NCBI GenBank assembly: GCA_017523185.1
Contig: JAFWXB010000273.1
Location: forward strand, 1-7,426
Direction: 5' to 3'
Source: Lachnospiraceae bacterium
Lineage (GTDB): Bacteria; Bacillota_A; Clostridia; Lachnospirales; Lachnospiraceae
DNA length: 7,426 nucleotides
Part shown: piece by piece, positions 1 to 6,516 of the stretch
How positions within the stretch are numbered: position 1 is the stretch's first letter
Layout: each line of letters opens with the position of its first letter
Translations under genes and position numbers: made by a program
The notes under the pieces: model-generated
The model's input: the letters and a program-made list of their open reading frames with translations, nothing else
Databases searched by the model: none
Told to the model about the DNA's origin: nothing

Positions 1-61
1 AATTACTATCAATTTATTTATAAAATCTTCATGTTTTATACTATTTAATTTTGTAATTATT

Positions 62-90
62 TTGCATATTAGGCAAAAAAGTTATATAAT
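62..90 (+). promoter_or_regulatory. Probable vegetative promoter of the first chemoreceptor gene
   Basis: A perfect -10 hexamer TATAAT lies at 85-90. Exactly 17 bases upstream is TTGCAT at 62-67, a weak -35 that keeps only the TTG of the consensus. Transcription would start near 97 and give a leader of roughly 55 bases before the ATG at 152. I saw no sigma-28 type box (TAAA, then CCGATAT after 15 bases), so the flagellar sigma factor is not supported here. Confidence 0.6.
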
Positions 91-101
91 AAATCATAAG
101 A

Positions 102-128
102 GTTCATAGGAAACTATATGTTATGAAC
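102..128 (+). promoter_or_regulatory. Inverted repeat (hairpin) in the leader of the first chemoreceptor
   Basis: GTTCATA at 102-108 is complementary to TATGAAC at 122-128. An alternative inner stem, ATAG (106-109) with CTAT (114-117), would close a GAAA tetraloop. The repeat ends nine bases before the AGGAGG ribosome binding site (138-143), so it could affect translation or transcript stability, or be an operator. Its role is inferred. It does not match a cyclic-di-GMP, SAM or other riboswitch core that I know. Confidence 0.4.
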
Positions 129-151
129 AAAAGATATAGGAGGCGTATTTT

Positions 152-1882
152 ATGAGAAAAAGTTTGGGAGCAAAAGTTTACAGTATGTTAATTATACTGG
201 TTGTCGCATTTATGGGGTATAATTTGATTTCCAATCTTGGATTGAACGAATCAAAAAATTCAATCTCCAATCTGTCAAATATTTATTTGAAAATGCAGGG
301 AGATAATGAGGTTGTTAGTAAATATGTGGCAGAAATTCGTCTATACAGTAATTTAATTAACTTATATCCACAGGAAAGTAATCGTATGACCATGGCAGTA
401 GAAGTGCAAGGGTTTGTAGATATTATTGATACAGCTTTTGAGGAAATGGAAGAATTAGCAGAAGATACAAATAATGCAGAACTTATAGATTCCTTAAAGA
501 TATATCGGGAATCTACCCGAGATTTAGAAGAAAATGTTTTAAATACAGCAAATTTGAAGCTGGCAGGAGATGCAGAAGGTGCACTTGCTTCTCATAGTTT
601 GATGCGTGATAAGGTAATTGTAGTACAAGAACACCAAAACGCATTTGCAGAAAATTTAAATGATGTTGCTATAACAGATGCGAAAACAGGTCTGCAATCT
701 GCAACATTCATTCAGAAAATTGCAATGATTATAAATACAATTATTTTATTACTGTCTGGCATTGTATTTCTTATTATTAACCGTTCCGTTATCCATCCGG
801 CAAAATTAGCAACGAAACAGGTAAATGCAATTATTGATGGTATTGAGCGTGGGGAAGGTGATTTAACCGAAAGAATTCAGGTAAAAACACAGGATGAAAT
901 TGGACAACTTTCTATAGGAATTAATCGTTTCTTAGACCAGCTTCAAGAAATCATGATAAAACTTCGTGATAGTTCTGAACAGATGCATTTACAGGTGAAT
1001 AATATCAACTCCAGTATTGTGTCTTCAAAAAGCAATGCCGATGATGTGTCTGCTACCATGCAACAAATGTCTGCAAGTATGGAAGAAATTTCTGCTACTT
1101 TAGATACGATTGCGACAGGTTCCCAAGATATGATGAATTCTGTACAGGGAATGAAAAATTTAGCACAAGAAGGTGTAGATGTAACAGAAGCAATCAAAGA
1201 AAAAGCACAAGATGTTCGAACAGATGCAATAACAAGCAAAGAAAATACCATTCAGATGATTGGGAAAAATCGTAAACTACTGGAAACCGCAGTAGAAAAT
1301 AGCCGTAGTGTAGATAAAATTAATGAACTTACCAATGATATTTTGGGAATTTCTAATCAGACCAATTTGTTGGCACTCAATGCGTCCATTGAAGCTGCCA
1401 GAGCTGGAGATGCAGGACGTGGATTTGCTGTAGTAGCAGATGAAATTCGTGAACTTGCAGAACGTTCAAAGAATACCGCAAATCGTATTCAGGAAATCAG
1501 CTTACTTGTAATGGAATCTGTAGAAGAATTATCATCAAATGCCAATGGCATGCTTTGGTTTATTGATGGAACCGTCTTATCGGATTATGATAAATTGGTA
1601 AATGTAGCAAATAATTATTATGACGATGCTGATAAATTGGATGCTATGATGATGGTTCTGGATAATAAGGCACTTGAAGTAGAAGATCATATTCGAGAAA
1701 TGAATGGAAGTATTGATGGAATTAATACAGCCATTGATGAAAGTACACAGGGAATTTCCTTAGCGGCAGATAGTGCTTCAAATTTAGCTAAGATGCTTGA
1801 AAGTATTCACTATGATGCAGAAAATAATAGAGCAATTTCTAATGAGCTTTCTAATGAAGTGGCACAATTTAAGAATATTTAA
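152..1882 (+). CDS. Methyl-accepting chemotaxis protein with a periplasmic-type helical sensor
   Basis: Transmembrane chemoreceptor of 576 residues that would signal through CheW and CheA to the flagellar motor. A first membrane helix (about 8-28) leads to an extracellular, mostly helical region (about 29-187) with the length and look of a four-helix-bundle sensor; no Cache or PAS motif is visible, so the ligand is unknown. A second membrane helix (about 190-210) is followed by a HAMP domain (about 211-265, with P216 and DEIGQL at 248-253) and the coiled-coil signalling domain. The hairpin tip is near-canonical ([16 protein letters not shown] at 405-420, then [14 protein letters not shown]). 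The segment 468-495 ([11 protein letters not shown]...) departs from enterobacterial receptors but is typical of clostridial ones. The C-terminus is FKNI, without a CheR/CheB-tethering pentapeptide. The start is secure: AGGAGG at 138-143 lies 8 bases before the ATG. A strong terminator follows, so it is probably monocistronic. Confidence 0.93.
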   Translation: MRKSLGAKVYSMLIILVVAFMGYNLISNLGLNESKNSISNLSNIYLKMQGDNEVVSKYVAEIRLYSNLINLYPQESNRMTMAVEVQGFVDIIDTAFEEMEELAEDTNNAELIDSLKIYRESTRDLEENVLNTANLKLAGDAEGALASHSLMRDKVIVVQEHQNAFAENLNDVAITDAKTGLQSATFIQKIAMIINTIILLLSGIVFLIINRSVIHPAKLATKQVNAIIDGIERGEGDLTERIQVKTQDEIGQLSIGINRFLDQLQEIMIKLRDSSEQMHLQVNNINSSIVSSKSNADDVSATMQQMSASMEEISATLDTIATGSQDMMNSVQGMKNLAQEGVDVTEAIKEKAQDVRTDAITSKENTIQMIGKNRKLLETAVENSRSVDKINELTNDILGISNQTNLLALNASIEAARAGDAGRGFAVVADEIRELAERSKNTANRIQEISLLVMESVEELSSNANGMLWFIDGTVLSDYDKLVNVANNYYDDADKLDAMMMVLDNKALEVEDHIREMNGSIDGINTAIDESTQGISLAADSASNLAKMLESIHYDAENNRAISNELSNEVAQFKNI

Positions 1883-1920
1883 ATGTAATTTAACTTTAAA
1901 AAAGATTTTTAATCATAATC

Positions 1921-1970
1921 ATTCAGAGTTTCATGCAACAGAGTGTATTACATGGAACTCTGAATTTTTT
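1921..1970 (+). terminator. Strong rho-independent terminator of the first chemoreceptor gene
   Basis: ATTCAGAGTT (1921-1930) pairs with AACTCTGAAT (1956-1965). The stem continues inward through a T-G wobble and CATG/CATG (1932-1935 with 1951-1954), giving about 15 pairs around a 15-base loop. A run of T (1965-1970) follows directly. It lies 38 bases after the receptor stop codon. Confidence 0.88.
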
Positions 1971-2124
1971 ACGCAACAATCATATAAAAATAAATTGTTA
2001 TCATTGATGGAATGTATTGAAAATATTAGGTAACAGGAAAATATACAGTATTCATTAAAAGATATTTTTGTAATATTTTTATTTGCACATTAGCAATACA
2101 GATGCCTAGATAGAAACTCTAATG

Positions 2125-2161
2125 CTTACACCTGAATTATCATGAATAATTCAGGTGTAGG
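2125..2161. repeat. Near-perfect palindrome forming a 14-16 bp hairpin
   Basis: TACACCTGAATTAT (2127-2140) is the exact reverse complement of 2146-2159, around the 5-base loop CATGA. One wobble and one further C-G pair extend the stem to 2125 and 2161. Neither side has a clean T run (the plus side continues GAAAAAGTTTTG), so it is at best an imperfect terminator. It could also be an operator or a small dispersed repeat. No gene lies immediately beside it, so its role is undetermined. Confidence 0.7.
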
Positions 2162-2169
2162 AAAAAGTT

Positions 2170-2198
2170 TTGTTATAAATATCCTTATGATGTATACT
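2170..2198 (+). promoter_or_regulatory. Possible distal promoter toward the second chemoreceptor
   Basis: TTGTTA at 2170-2175 and TATACT at 2193-2198 are separated by exactly 17 bases, a good match to a vegetative promoter. It starts just after the 2125-2161 palindrome. If active, its transcript would begin near 2205 and run more than 300 bases before the receptor ATG. Promoter-like matches are frequent in AT-rich DNA, so this is tentative. Confidence 0.3.
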
Positions 2199-2440
2199 AA
2201 GAATCAATTATGGATAAAACTCTATTTTTTCTACTTTTGTTATTTTGGTTCCAAATTCGATATAAACTGGGATTGTTTTTTACTAAGTTTATTGATTAAT
2301 TAAACTAAACAGAGGGGTTTTTCTTACTTTTTACAGTAATTTTCATTTGAAAGCCGGCAGAACCAAGACATTTTCACGAAAGAAAGTCTATTCTTTATTT
2401 TCCTACAAAATTTTTACACTATCATCTTGTATGCAATTAC

Positions 2441-2480
2441 TTGAAATACTTGATATAAAATGTTAAAATTTTCCTATAAT
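2441..2480 (+). promoter_or_regulatory. Probable promoter of the second chemoreceptor gene, with two possible -10 boxes
   Basis: TTGAAA (2441-2446) is followed after 17 bases by TAAAAT (2464-2469), which has the TG of an extended -10 at 2461-2462. Overlapping downstream is a perfect TATAAT (2475-2480), but its nearest -35-like sequence, TTGATA (2450-2455), is 19 bases away. Either start would give a leader of about 55-67 bases containing the hairpin at 2488-2519. Confidence 0.55.
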
Positions 2481-2487
2481 TTGAGAA

Positions 2488-2519
2488 AATAGATTGGCTA
2501 AAAAAGAATCCAGTCTATT
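2488..2519 (+). promoter_or_regulatory. Hairpin in the leader just upstream of the ribosome binding site
   Basis: AATAGATTGG (2488-2497) pairs with CCAGTCTATT (2510-2519) over 10 positions with one G-T wobble, around a 12-base A-rich loop. The stem ends 7 bases before AAGGAG (2527-2532). It could stabilise the 5' end of the message or tune translation. No ligand-binding core is recognisable, and there is no T run that would make it a terminator. Confidence 0.4.
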
Positions 2520-2542
2520 GTGAGAAAAGGAGATAATGTACA

Positions 2543-4546
2543 ATGAAAAAAAACGGAATATCAAGTAAAATTCAAACAAGAATAGGAAAAAGTGTTGCTA
2601 TTATCTTCGTACTTGTTGCTCTTATCGTCGTACTCGTTACAAATTCTTCGATTACAGAGGCAAATGATACGGAATTAACACTGGAATCACAATCGGCAGC
2701 CTATCAGTTATCGGATTTTTTTAATCAGTATTGTTCTATAGCAGAAGGAATGACAACAAATCTTCAGATACAGAAATATCTGGATACAACAATGGTTTAC
2801 GCAGATATTAGAGCGAATGAAAATTTTGAATCTACCATGAATACATTAAAAAGTATTCAGGCTCTTCATCCAGATACAATCCTAGCATCATGGATAGCTG
2901 ATTCTGATGTAAGTGGACTTGTTATGTCAGATGGATATATCGCAGAAGAAGGTTGGCAAGTTTCCTCTCGACCATGGTATAAATGTACCGAAGTAAAACA
3001 TACCATTCTAACAGAGCCATATGAAGATGTAAATACAGGAAAGATGGTTTTAACAGTAGCAACACCAATATACAATAGTACCGGAAAATTACTGGGTGTT
3101 GCAGGTTTAGATATTTTATTAGATGATATTATTGATATTATGGGTGATTATGTAATTGGTGAAAGTGGTTATGTAATGTTACTTTCTTCCGAAGGAATGT
3201 ATATCTATCATCCTTCTCCAAAATATATTAATACCTATATCTCTGATATGGATATTTCAAAAGAAGTCATCGATGCTGTACTCAATAAACAAGAAATGTT
3301 TACCAAATACAAAGTAGATGGTGAACCGAAATTTGGTTATGTGACTACTATAGGTGATACGGGATACGTAGTTATCAGTTGTATTACAAGTAGTGAATAT
3401 TATCAAAGTATATTTATGATTGGAACTATGTTAATTGCTATCTTTGCAATTGGAATGGTTGTAATTTTTATCAGTATGAGAAAAGCAGCTGTACAGATTA
3501 CAAAACCATTAGAAATGTTAAATGAGACAGCACAGCAACTTGCAGAGGGCAATCTTCAAGTAGAATTAAATGTAACATCCGATGATGAAATTGGAGAACT
3601 GGCAGATTCGATTGGAAAAACAGTAACAAGATTAAAGGAATATATTAACTACATTGATGAAATTTCAGATGTTTTAGGTAAAATTGCAGATGGTAAATTA
3701 CGCATTAATTTGAAATACAGTTATGCAGGTGAATTTGGAAAAGTAAAAGATGCATTAATTCATATTTCAGAATCCATGATTGGAGTTATGAAAAATATCA
3801 ATAGCACTTCTCAACAAGTAGGTGCAGGTTCTGATGAATTGGCACGAGCAGCACAAAGTTTAGCAGAAGGTGCAGAATCCCAGTCTGTAGCTGTGGAAGA
3901 ATTACTGGCAACAGCAATTACCGTAGCACAACAAGTAGAAGAAAATAAGAATGATGCAAAACAATCAGCTATTCACACCAATGAAGTTACTACCATGATG
4001 GAAGAAAGTCAGCAACAAATGAATCGTATGCGTGAAGCTATGAATAATATTCAGGAAGCTTCTAATAAAGTAGTCGGAATCATTAAAACGATTGAAGATA
4101 TTGCATCTCAAACAAATCTTTTATCTTTGAATGCCTCGATTGAAGCAGCCCGTGCAGGTGATATTGGAAAAGGATTTGCCGTTGTAGCCGGCGAAATTGG
4201 TAATCTTGCAAATGAAAGTGCTCGTGCTGTAAACACTACCCGTGATTTAATCAGTGTATCTCTTGATGAAATTAAGAAAGGAAATGCATTGGTTGATGAT
4301 GTAGTAAAATCTTTAAGTGAGGCTGTAACTAAGATAGATGAAGTAAATGGAATGATTCAGAAAACAGCAGAAAATGCAGTAACACAGATGCAGAGCATGA
4401 ATCAGATTAAAAATGGTGTAGATGAAATGTCACATGGAATTCAAGATAATTCTGCAATGGCAGAAGAAACTTCAGCAACTAGTGAACAATTAGCAGCACA
4501 AGTAATTACCTTAAATGAACTAGTTGGTAAGTTTGAATTAAACTAA
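2543..4546 (+). CDS. dCache-domain methyl-accepting chemotaxis protein, probably an amino-acid receptor
   Basis: Transmembrane chemoreceptor of 667 residues. A first membrane helix (about 17-34) precedes a large extracellular dCache_1 sensor (about 38-285). The membrane-distal pocket shows W138, R143, W145, Y146, Y160, D162 and D190, in the order and near-spacing of the dCache amino-acid motif known from PctA-like receptors; only the first tyrosine is replaced, by W138. Amino-acid sensing is therefore inferred. After the second membrane helix (about 288-311) come a HAMP domain (about 312-366, with P322 and DDEIGEL at 347-353) and a segment (about 367-420) that reads like a second HAMP. The signalling hairpin tip is at about 520-545 ([16 protein letters not shown], then GKGFAVVAGEIGNL); G553 stands where arginine is usual. 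The C-terminus is FELN, with no CheR-tethering pentapeptide. AAGGAG at 2527-2532 lies 10 bases before the ATG. No strong terminator is seen before the tmcAL remnant. Confidence 0.93.
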   Translation: MKKNGISSKIQTRIGKSVAIIFVLVALIVVLVTNSSITEANDTELTLESQSAAYQLSDFFNQYCSIAEGMTTNLQIQKYLDTTMVYADIRANENFESTMNTLKSIQALHPDTILASWIADSDVSGLVMSDGYIAEEGWQVSSRPWYKCTEVKHTILTEPYEDVNTGKMVLTVATPIYNSTGKLLGVAGLDILLDDIIDIMGDYVIGESGYVMLLSSEGMYIYHPSPKYINTYISDMDISKEVIDAVLNKQEMFTKYKVDGEPKFGYVTTIGDTGYVVISCITSSEYYQSIFMIGTMLIAIFAIGMVVIFISMRKAAVQITKPLEMLNETAQQLAEGNLQVELNVTSDDEIGELADSIGKTVTRLKEYINYIDEISDVLGKIADGKLRINLKYSYAGEFGKVKDALIHISESMIGVMKNINSTSQQVGAGSDELARAAQSLAEGAESQSVAVEELLATAITVAQQVEENKNDAKQSAIHTNEVTTMMEESQQQMNRMREAMNNIQEASNKVVGIIKTIEDIASQTNLLSLNASIEAARAGDIGKGFAVVAGEIGNLANESARAVNTTRDLISVSLDEIKKGNALVDDVVKSLSEAVTKIDEVNGMIQKTAENAVTQMQSMNQIKNGVDEMSHGIQDNSAMAEETSATSEQLAAQVITLNELVGKFELN

Positions 4547-4669
4547 TTATAAAAATTTACAATAACTTTATACTATAAAAAATAATCCATTTTTTACACT
4601 TATCTGTCTTTACTAAAGGGAAGAAAACAAAGCAGTTGTTCGAAATAACCCCTGCCGAAAAGTGATCAC

Positions 4670-4952
4670 ATGAAGGTAATTAAAATCATTGCAGAATACA
4701 ATCCTTTTCACAAAGGACATGAATATCAGATACAGCAATTAAAAAAACTTACCGGTGTAGATTATGTCATTATTTCCATGAAAGGAAATTTTTTACAAAG
4801 AGGCATACCCTGCACTCTGCGATAAATTTACGTGTACAGAAATGGCACTACGTTGTGGTGCAGATTTGGTATTAGAACTACCAACGATATGGACTACCAG
4901 TTCTGCAGAATATTTCGCTCAGGGAAGTATTCGTCTTCTCTTACTACTATAG
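4670..4952 (+). pseudogene. tmcAL: Frameshifted, truncated remnant of tmcAL (tRNA-Met cytidine acetate ligase)
   Basis: The intact enzyme (YlbM/TmcAL, about 400 residues) uses acetate and ATP to make N4-acetylcytidine at the wobble position of elongator tRNA-Met. Here the first 51 codons encode a clear family N-terminus with the nucleotidyltransferase HxGH motif (NPFHKGH at residues 11-17), then ...GNFLQRG and an early TAA at 4823-4825. The next frame resumes the homology from 4809: PALCDKFTCTEMALRCGADL, then VLELPTIW and AEYFAQGS. Removing one C from CCC at 4808-4810 restores a continuous frame, so a single-base insertion is the likely lesion. The restored frame stops at 4950-4952 after about 93 residues, inside a terminator hairpin, so roughly three quarters of the gene is missing. 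The ATG gives the usual MKV start, but I see no strong ribosome binding site. Not expected to be functional. Confidence 0.87.
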
Positions 4953-4990
4953 CTGTCGAAATTATTATTACAAATCGACAGCTATATTTT
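4948..4990 (+). terminator. Rho-independent terminator overlapping the end of the tmcAL remnant
   Basis: TATAGCTGTCGA (4948-4959) pairs perfectly over 12 bp with TCGACAGCTATA (4975-4986), around a 15-base loop, and is followed by TTTT (4987-4990) and ATTCT. It points along the plus strand. The stop codon of the restored tmcAL frame (4950-4952) lies in the left arm, as if a deletion joined the 5' part of the gene to the terminator that once followed it. On the minus strand no T run follows, so it is unlikely to stop the converging PAS gene. Confidence 0.8.
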
Positions 4991-5014
4991 ATTCTAATTG
5001 CTTTATATCTATTT

Positions 5015-5461
5015 TTACCATAAATTATATAATTTCATCGTTTCTCTATCACGATATTCATGTTTTTCATAATAGCCTATCAGCTTCCCTTTTTCACGCA
5101 AAGCCACCATATAAACATCTTTCTTTTGTTTCTCATCATAAAAGGTATAAACCATATTATGACTTTCATCTGCTGAAAACCACTCTACAACTTCCTGTAT
5201 TTTTTCTACTGATTTTTCATTGTGACATTCTAAAATACTTTTTCCTATTAACTTATCGCCACTACTTTTTTCATAGCTTTCTATTGCTGATGGGTTCATG
5301 TAAATAATCTCATGTTTCAGATTGCAAATCACAACTGCACTTCTGTCTTGGTCTATGATACTTCTGTAAAAACTGACATAGCTTTTAAACAGGACTTCTT
5401 TTTCATTTTCCATACGTTTCTGAAGTTTTGATTTCTTTCCACGATAGTAAGGCAAGAACAT
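5015..5461 (-). CDS. Small stand-alone PAS-domain protein
   Basis: Soluble protein of up to 148 residues made almost wholly of one PAS sensor fold (about 36-135): AVVICNLKHEIIYMNPSAI forms the typical first strands, followed by LIGKSILECHNEKSVEKI and the closing strands MVALREKGKLIGYYE. The GKS...CH...KS pattern (C79, H80) resembles the PAS_10/DUF438 subgroup, whose ligand I cannot assign. There is no kinase, GGDEF, DNA-binding or other output domain, so it would have to act on a partner. The ATG at 5461 has only a poor ribosome site (CGAAG, directly before it), and a stop codon lies six codons upstream. Residues 1-16 are lysine/arginine-rich, and M17 (codon at 5411-5413) is an alternative start that fits the PAS core better but also lacks a close Shine-Dalgarno. 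It follows the Rpn gene and its terminator on the same strand; I see no clear promoter of its own. Confidence 0.75.
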   Translation of the reverse strand: MFLPYYRGKKSKLQKRMENEKEVLFKSYVSFYRSIIDQDRSAVVICNLKHEIIYMNPSAIESYEKSSGDKLIGKSILECHNEKSVEKIQEVVEWFSADESHNMVYTFYDEKQKKDVYMVALREKGKLIGYYEKHEYRDRETMKLYNLW

Positions 5462-5508
5462 CTTCGATGTACTTGCTTAGATAGGTTCTCTATACAATCT
5501 TATTTTTC

Positions 5509-5548
5509 AAAAAAAGGCAGACTATCTTCCATAAGATTTCCTGCCTTT
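5509..5548 (-). terminator. Rho-independent terminator of the Rpn-family gene
   Basis: Read on the minus strand, AAAGGCAG (5548-5541) pairs with CTGCCTTT (5520-5513). An inner stem, ATCTT/AAGAT (5537-5533 with 5528-5524), closes a 4-base loop, with a 3x3 internal loop between the stems. Seven T residues (complement of 5509-5515) follow, partly inside the stem. It begins four bases after the Rpn stop codon. Confidence 0.85.
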
Positions 5549-5552
5549 CAAA

Positions 5553-6314
5553 TTATTTTATATCTTCTGCCAACTCTATAACAGTTTCTACATCAAGCCC
5601 CACACATTCTGCAATCTGTTCTACGGATAATGTCCCCTGCTTTAACAAACGTTCTGCAATTTCTTCTTTTTCTTCTGTTTTTGCATCGTTACATAAATCT
5701 TCCATTGCTTTACACATGGCTGCCACCCCTTTCTCATCTTCCTTAAAATATCTTGTTCTGTCTGCTAAAATTTTATAATGCATATCTGCCGGATTTATAC
5801 AAGCAAAATCTGACATCAGTAATCCAAGTGGCGATTCATCACGATAAGCTCCATTCACATAAACAATATGTGCTTCATCACCAAATGGCATTCCCGTTTC
5901 TTTCACCATTCGTTCTATATGATAAACTGGTTCATTTGCACCCATCACATCATGTTCCGTAATAAATATTACAAATGTTTCTGTCAGTTCTTCTACATTA
6001 AATCCTGACGGAAGAATATTACTATCAATCAAACTACTATTATATCTGGTCCTTTTTGCTCCTGCTCCATTATCTGCACGTTGCAATTCTACATTGTATC
6101 TTTTATCTTTACTATCTTTTGCATAAATATCAAGTCTTACAGACCGACCTTGAATATTCTTCATAGTATATTGCGTTTGCACTTTTTGTACTTCAATATC
6201 CGGCTTATCCAATACAATGCGAAGCACCAACTCCGTTGCCTCTATACTTTCCTCGAAACATTTTGTCATGAAATCATCATCTAACAAGCGAAATTCTTTA
6301 ATACGCTTCAACAT
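5553..6314 (-). CDS. Rpn-family PD-(D/E)XK nuclease (recombination-promoting nuclease / putative transposase)
   Basis: A 253-residue protein of the PDDEXK_2/Rpn group, whose characterised members are DNA endonucleases that promote RecA-independent recombination; many were first annotated as transposases. The N-terminal LKRIKEFRLLDDDFMTKCF block is typical of the Firmicute members. The catalytic core is visible as RLDIYA (D62) followed by NVELQRA (E76, Q78), the D...ExQ variant of the active site, so the nuclease centre looks intact. The conserved FVIFITEHDV (115-124) and RYFKEDEKGVAAMCKAMEDL (188-207) blocks follow. The C-terminus (about 222-252, LLKQGTLSVEQIAECVGL) reads like the helix-turn-helix tail seen in this family. 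A stop codon (6315-6317) directly precedes the ATG, and 12 sense codons in the same frame lie above it with their own GTG and ribosome site, so the native N-terminus may have been longer. It has its own promoter and terminator. Confidence 0.85.
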   Translation of the reverse strand: MLKRIKEFRLLDDDFMTKCFEESIEATELVLRIVLDKPDIEVQKVQTQYTMKNIQGRSVRLDIYAKDSKDKRYNVELQRADNGAGAKRTRYNSSLIDSNILPSGFNVEELTETFVIFITEHDVMGANEPVYHIERMVKETGMPFGDEAHIVYVNGAYRDESPLGLLMSDFACINPADMHYKILADRTRYFKEDEKGVAAMCKAMEDLCNDAKTEEKEEIAERLLKQGTLSVEQIAECVGLDVETVIELAEDIK

Positions 6315-6371
6315 TTATTGACGTTTTTGTTCTTTTGTTAGTTTCTTTCTCACGTTCTTTATATCCCTACC
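6315..6371 (-). promoter_or_regulatory. Ribosome binding site and interrupted 12-codon leader of the Rpn gene
   Basis: GGTAGGG (complement of 6365-6371) lies 11 bases before a GTG at 6353-6351. From that GTG, 12 codons (VRKKLTKEQKRQ) run in the same frame as the Rpn protein and end at TAA 6317-6315, which is immediately followed by the Rpn ATG. No other good ribosome site precedes that ATG. Either a nonsense mutation cut off the original N-terminus, or the downstream protein is made by reinitiation at the stop/start junction. Confidence 0.55.
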
Positions 6372-6396
6372 TTTACAAATAGATTTTTCTGCACTT

Positions 6397-6425
6397 AGTA
6401 TACTATAAAATTATCCGTTTTTCAA
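6397..6425 (-). promoter_or_regulatory. Strong vegetative promoter of the Rpn gene
   Basis: On the minus strand, TTGAAA (complement of 6420-6425) and TATACT (complement of 6397-6402) are separated by exactly 17 bases. Transcription would begin near 6390, about 20 bases before the GGTAGGG ribosome site and about 37 before the GTG at 6353. This placement supports the GTG as the original start. Confidence 0.7.
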
Positions 6426-6516
6426 CGAATCCTAAAACTTTACCATAAACTATAAAATAAATATCTCACTCATTTATCATTTTGGATAAATAGGTATCCC
6501 ACAAAATACTTTCTTT

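Larger units (their letters stand above)
1971..2440. other. Long AT-rich intergenic region without a credible gene
   Basis: This is most of the 660-base gap between the two chemoreceptor genes. I found no reading frame with a ribosome binding site and recognisable product on either strand. What can be seen is a perfect palindrome (2127-2159) and a possible promoter (2170-2198). Transcription from that promoter would give the second receptor a leader of more than 300 bases. Outside these, the sequence is AT-rich with short weak inverted repeats, and I recognise no riboswitch or RNA family in it. Confidence 0.6.

Noticed and set aside
943..1251. Open frame of about 100 codons on the minus strand inside the first chemoreceptor
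   Set aside because: It lies antisense to the conserved coiled-coil region, has no recognisable product, and is explained by codon bias of the receptor gene.
1797..2033. Plus-strand open frame overlapping the receptor end and the terminator
   Set aside because: It runs through the terminator hairpin in another frame, lacks a ribosome site and encodes nothing recognisable.
2205..2542. Possible cyclic-di-GMP or other riboswitch in the leader of the second receptor
   Set aside because: Such switches often precede chemoreceptors in this group, but the conserved core sequences (GCAAACC..., GACGCAAAGCC) are absent.
4832..5023. Plus-strand 63-codon open frame after the tmcAL frameshift
   Set aside because: It is out of frame with the clear tmcAL homology (which resumes from 4809 in another frame) and crosses a terminator.
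5753..6284. Two open frames on the plus strand opposite the Rpn gene
   Set aside because: Both are antisense to the conserved Rpn catalytic and C-terminal blocks, with no ribosome sites or family features.
6472..6491. Hairpin ATTTATC/GATAAAT after the membrane protein gene as a terminator
   Set aside because: The stem has 7 mostly A-T pairs and no T run follows on the minus strand, so it is too weak to annotate as a terminator.
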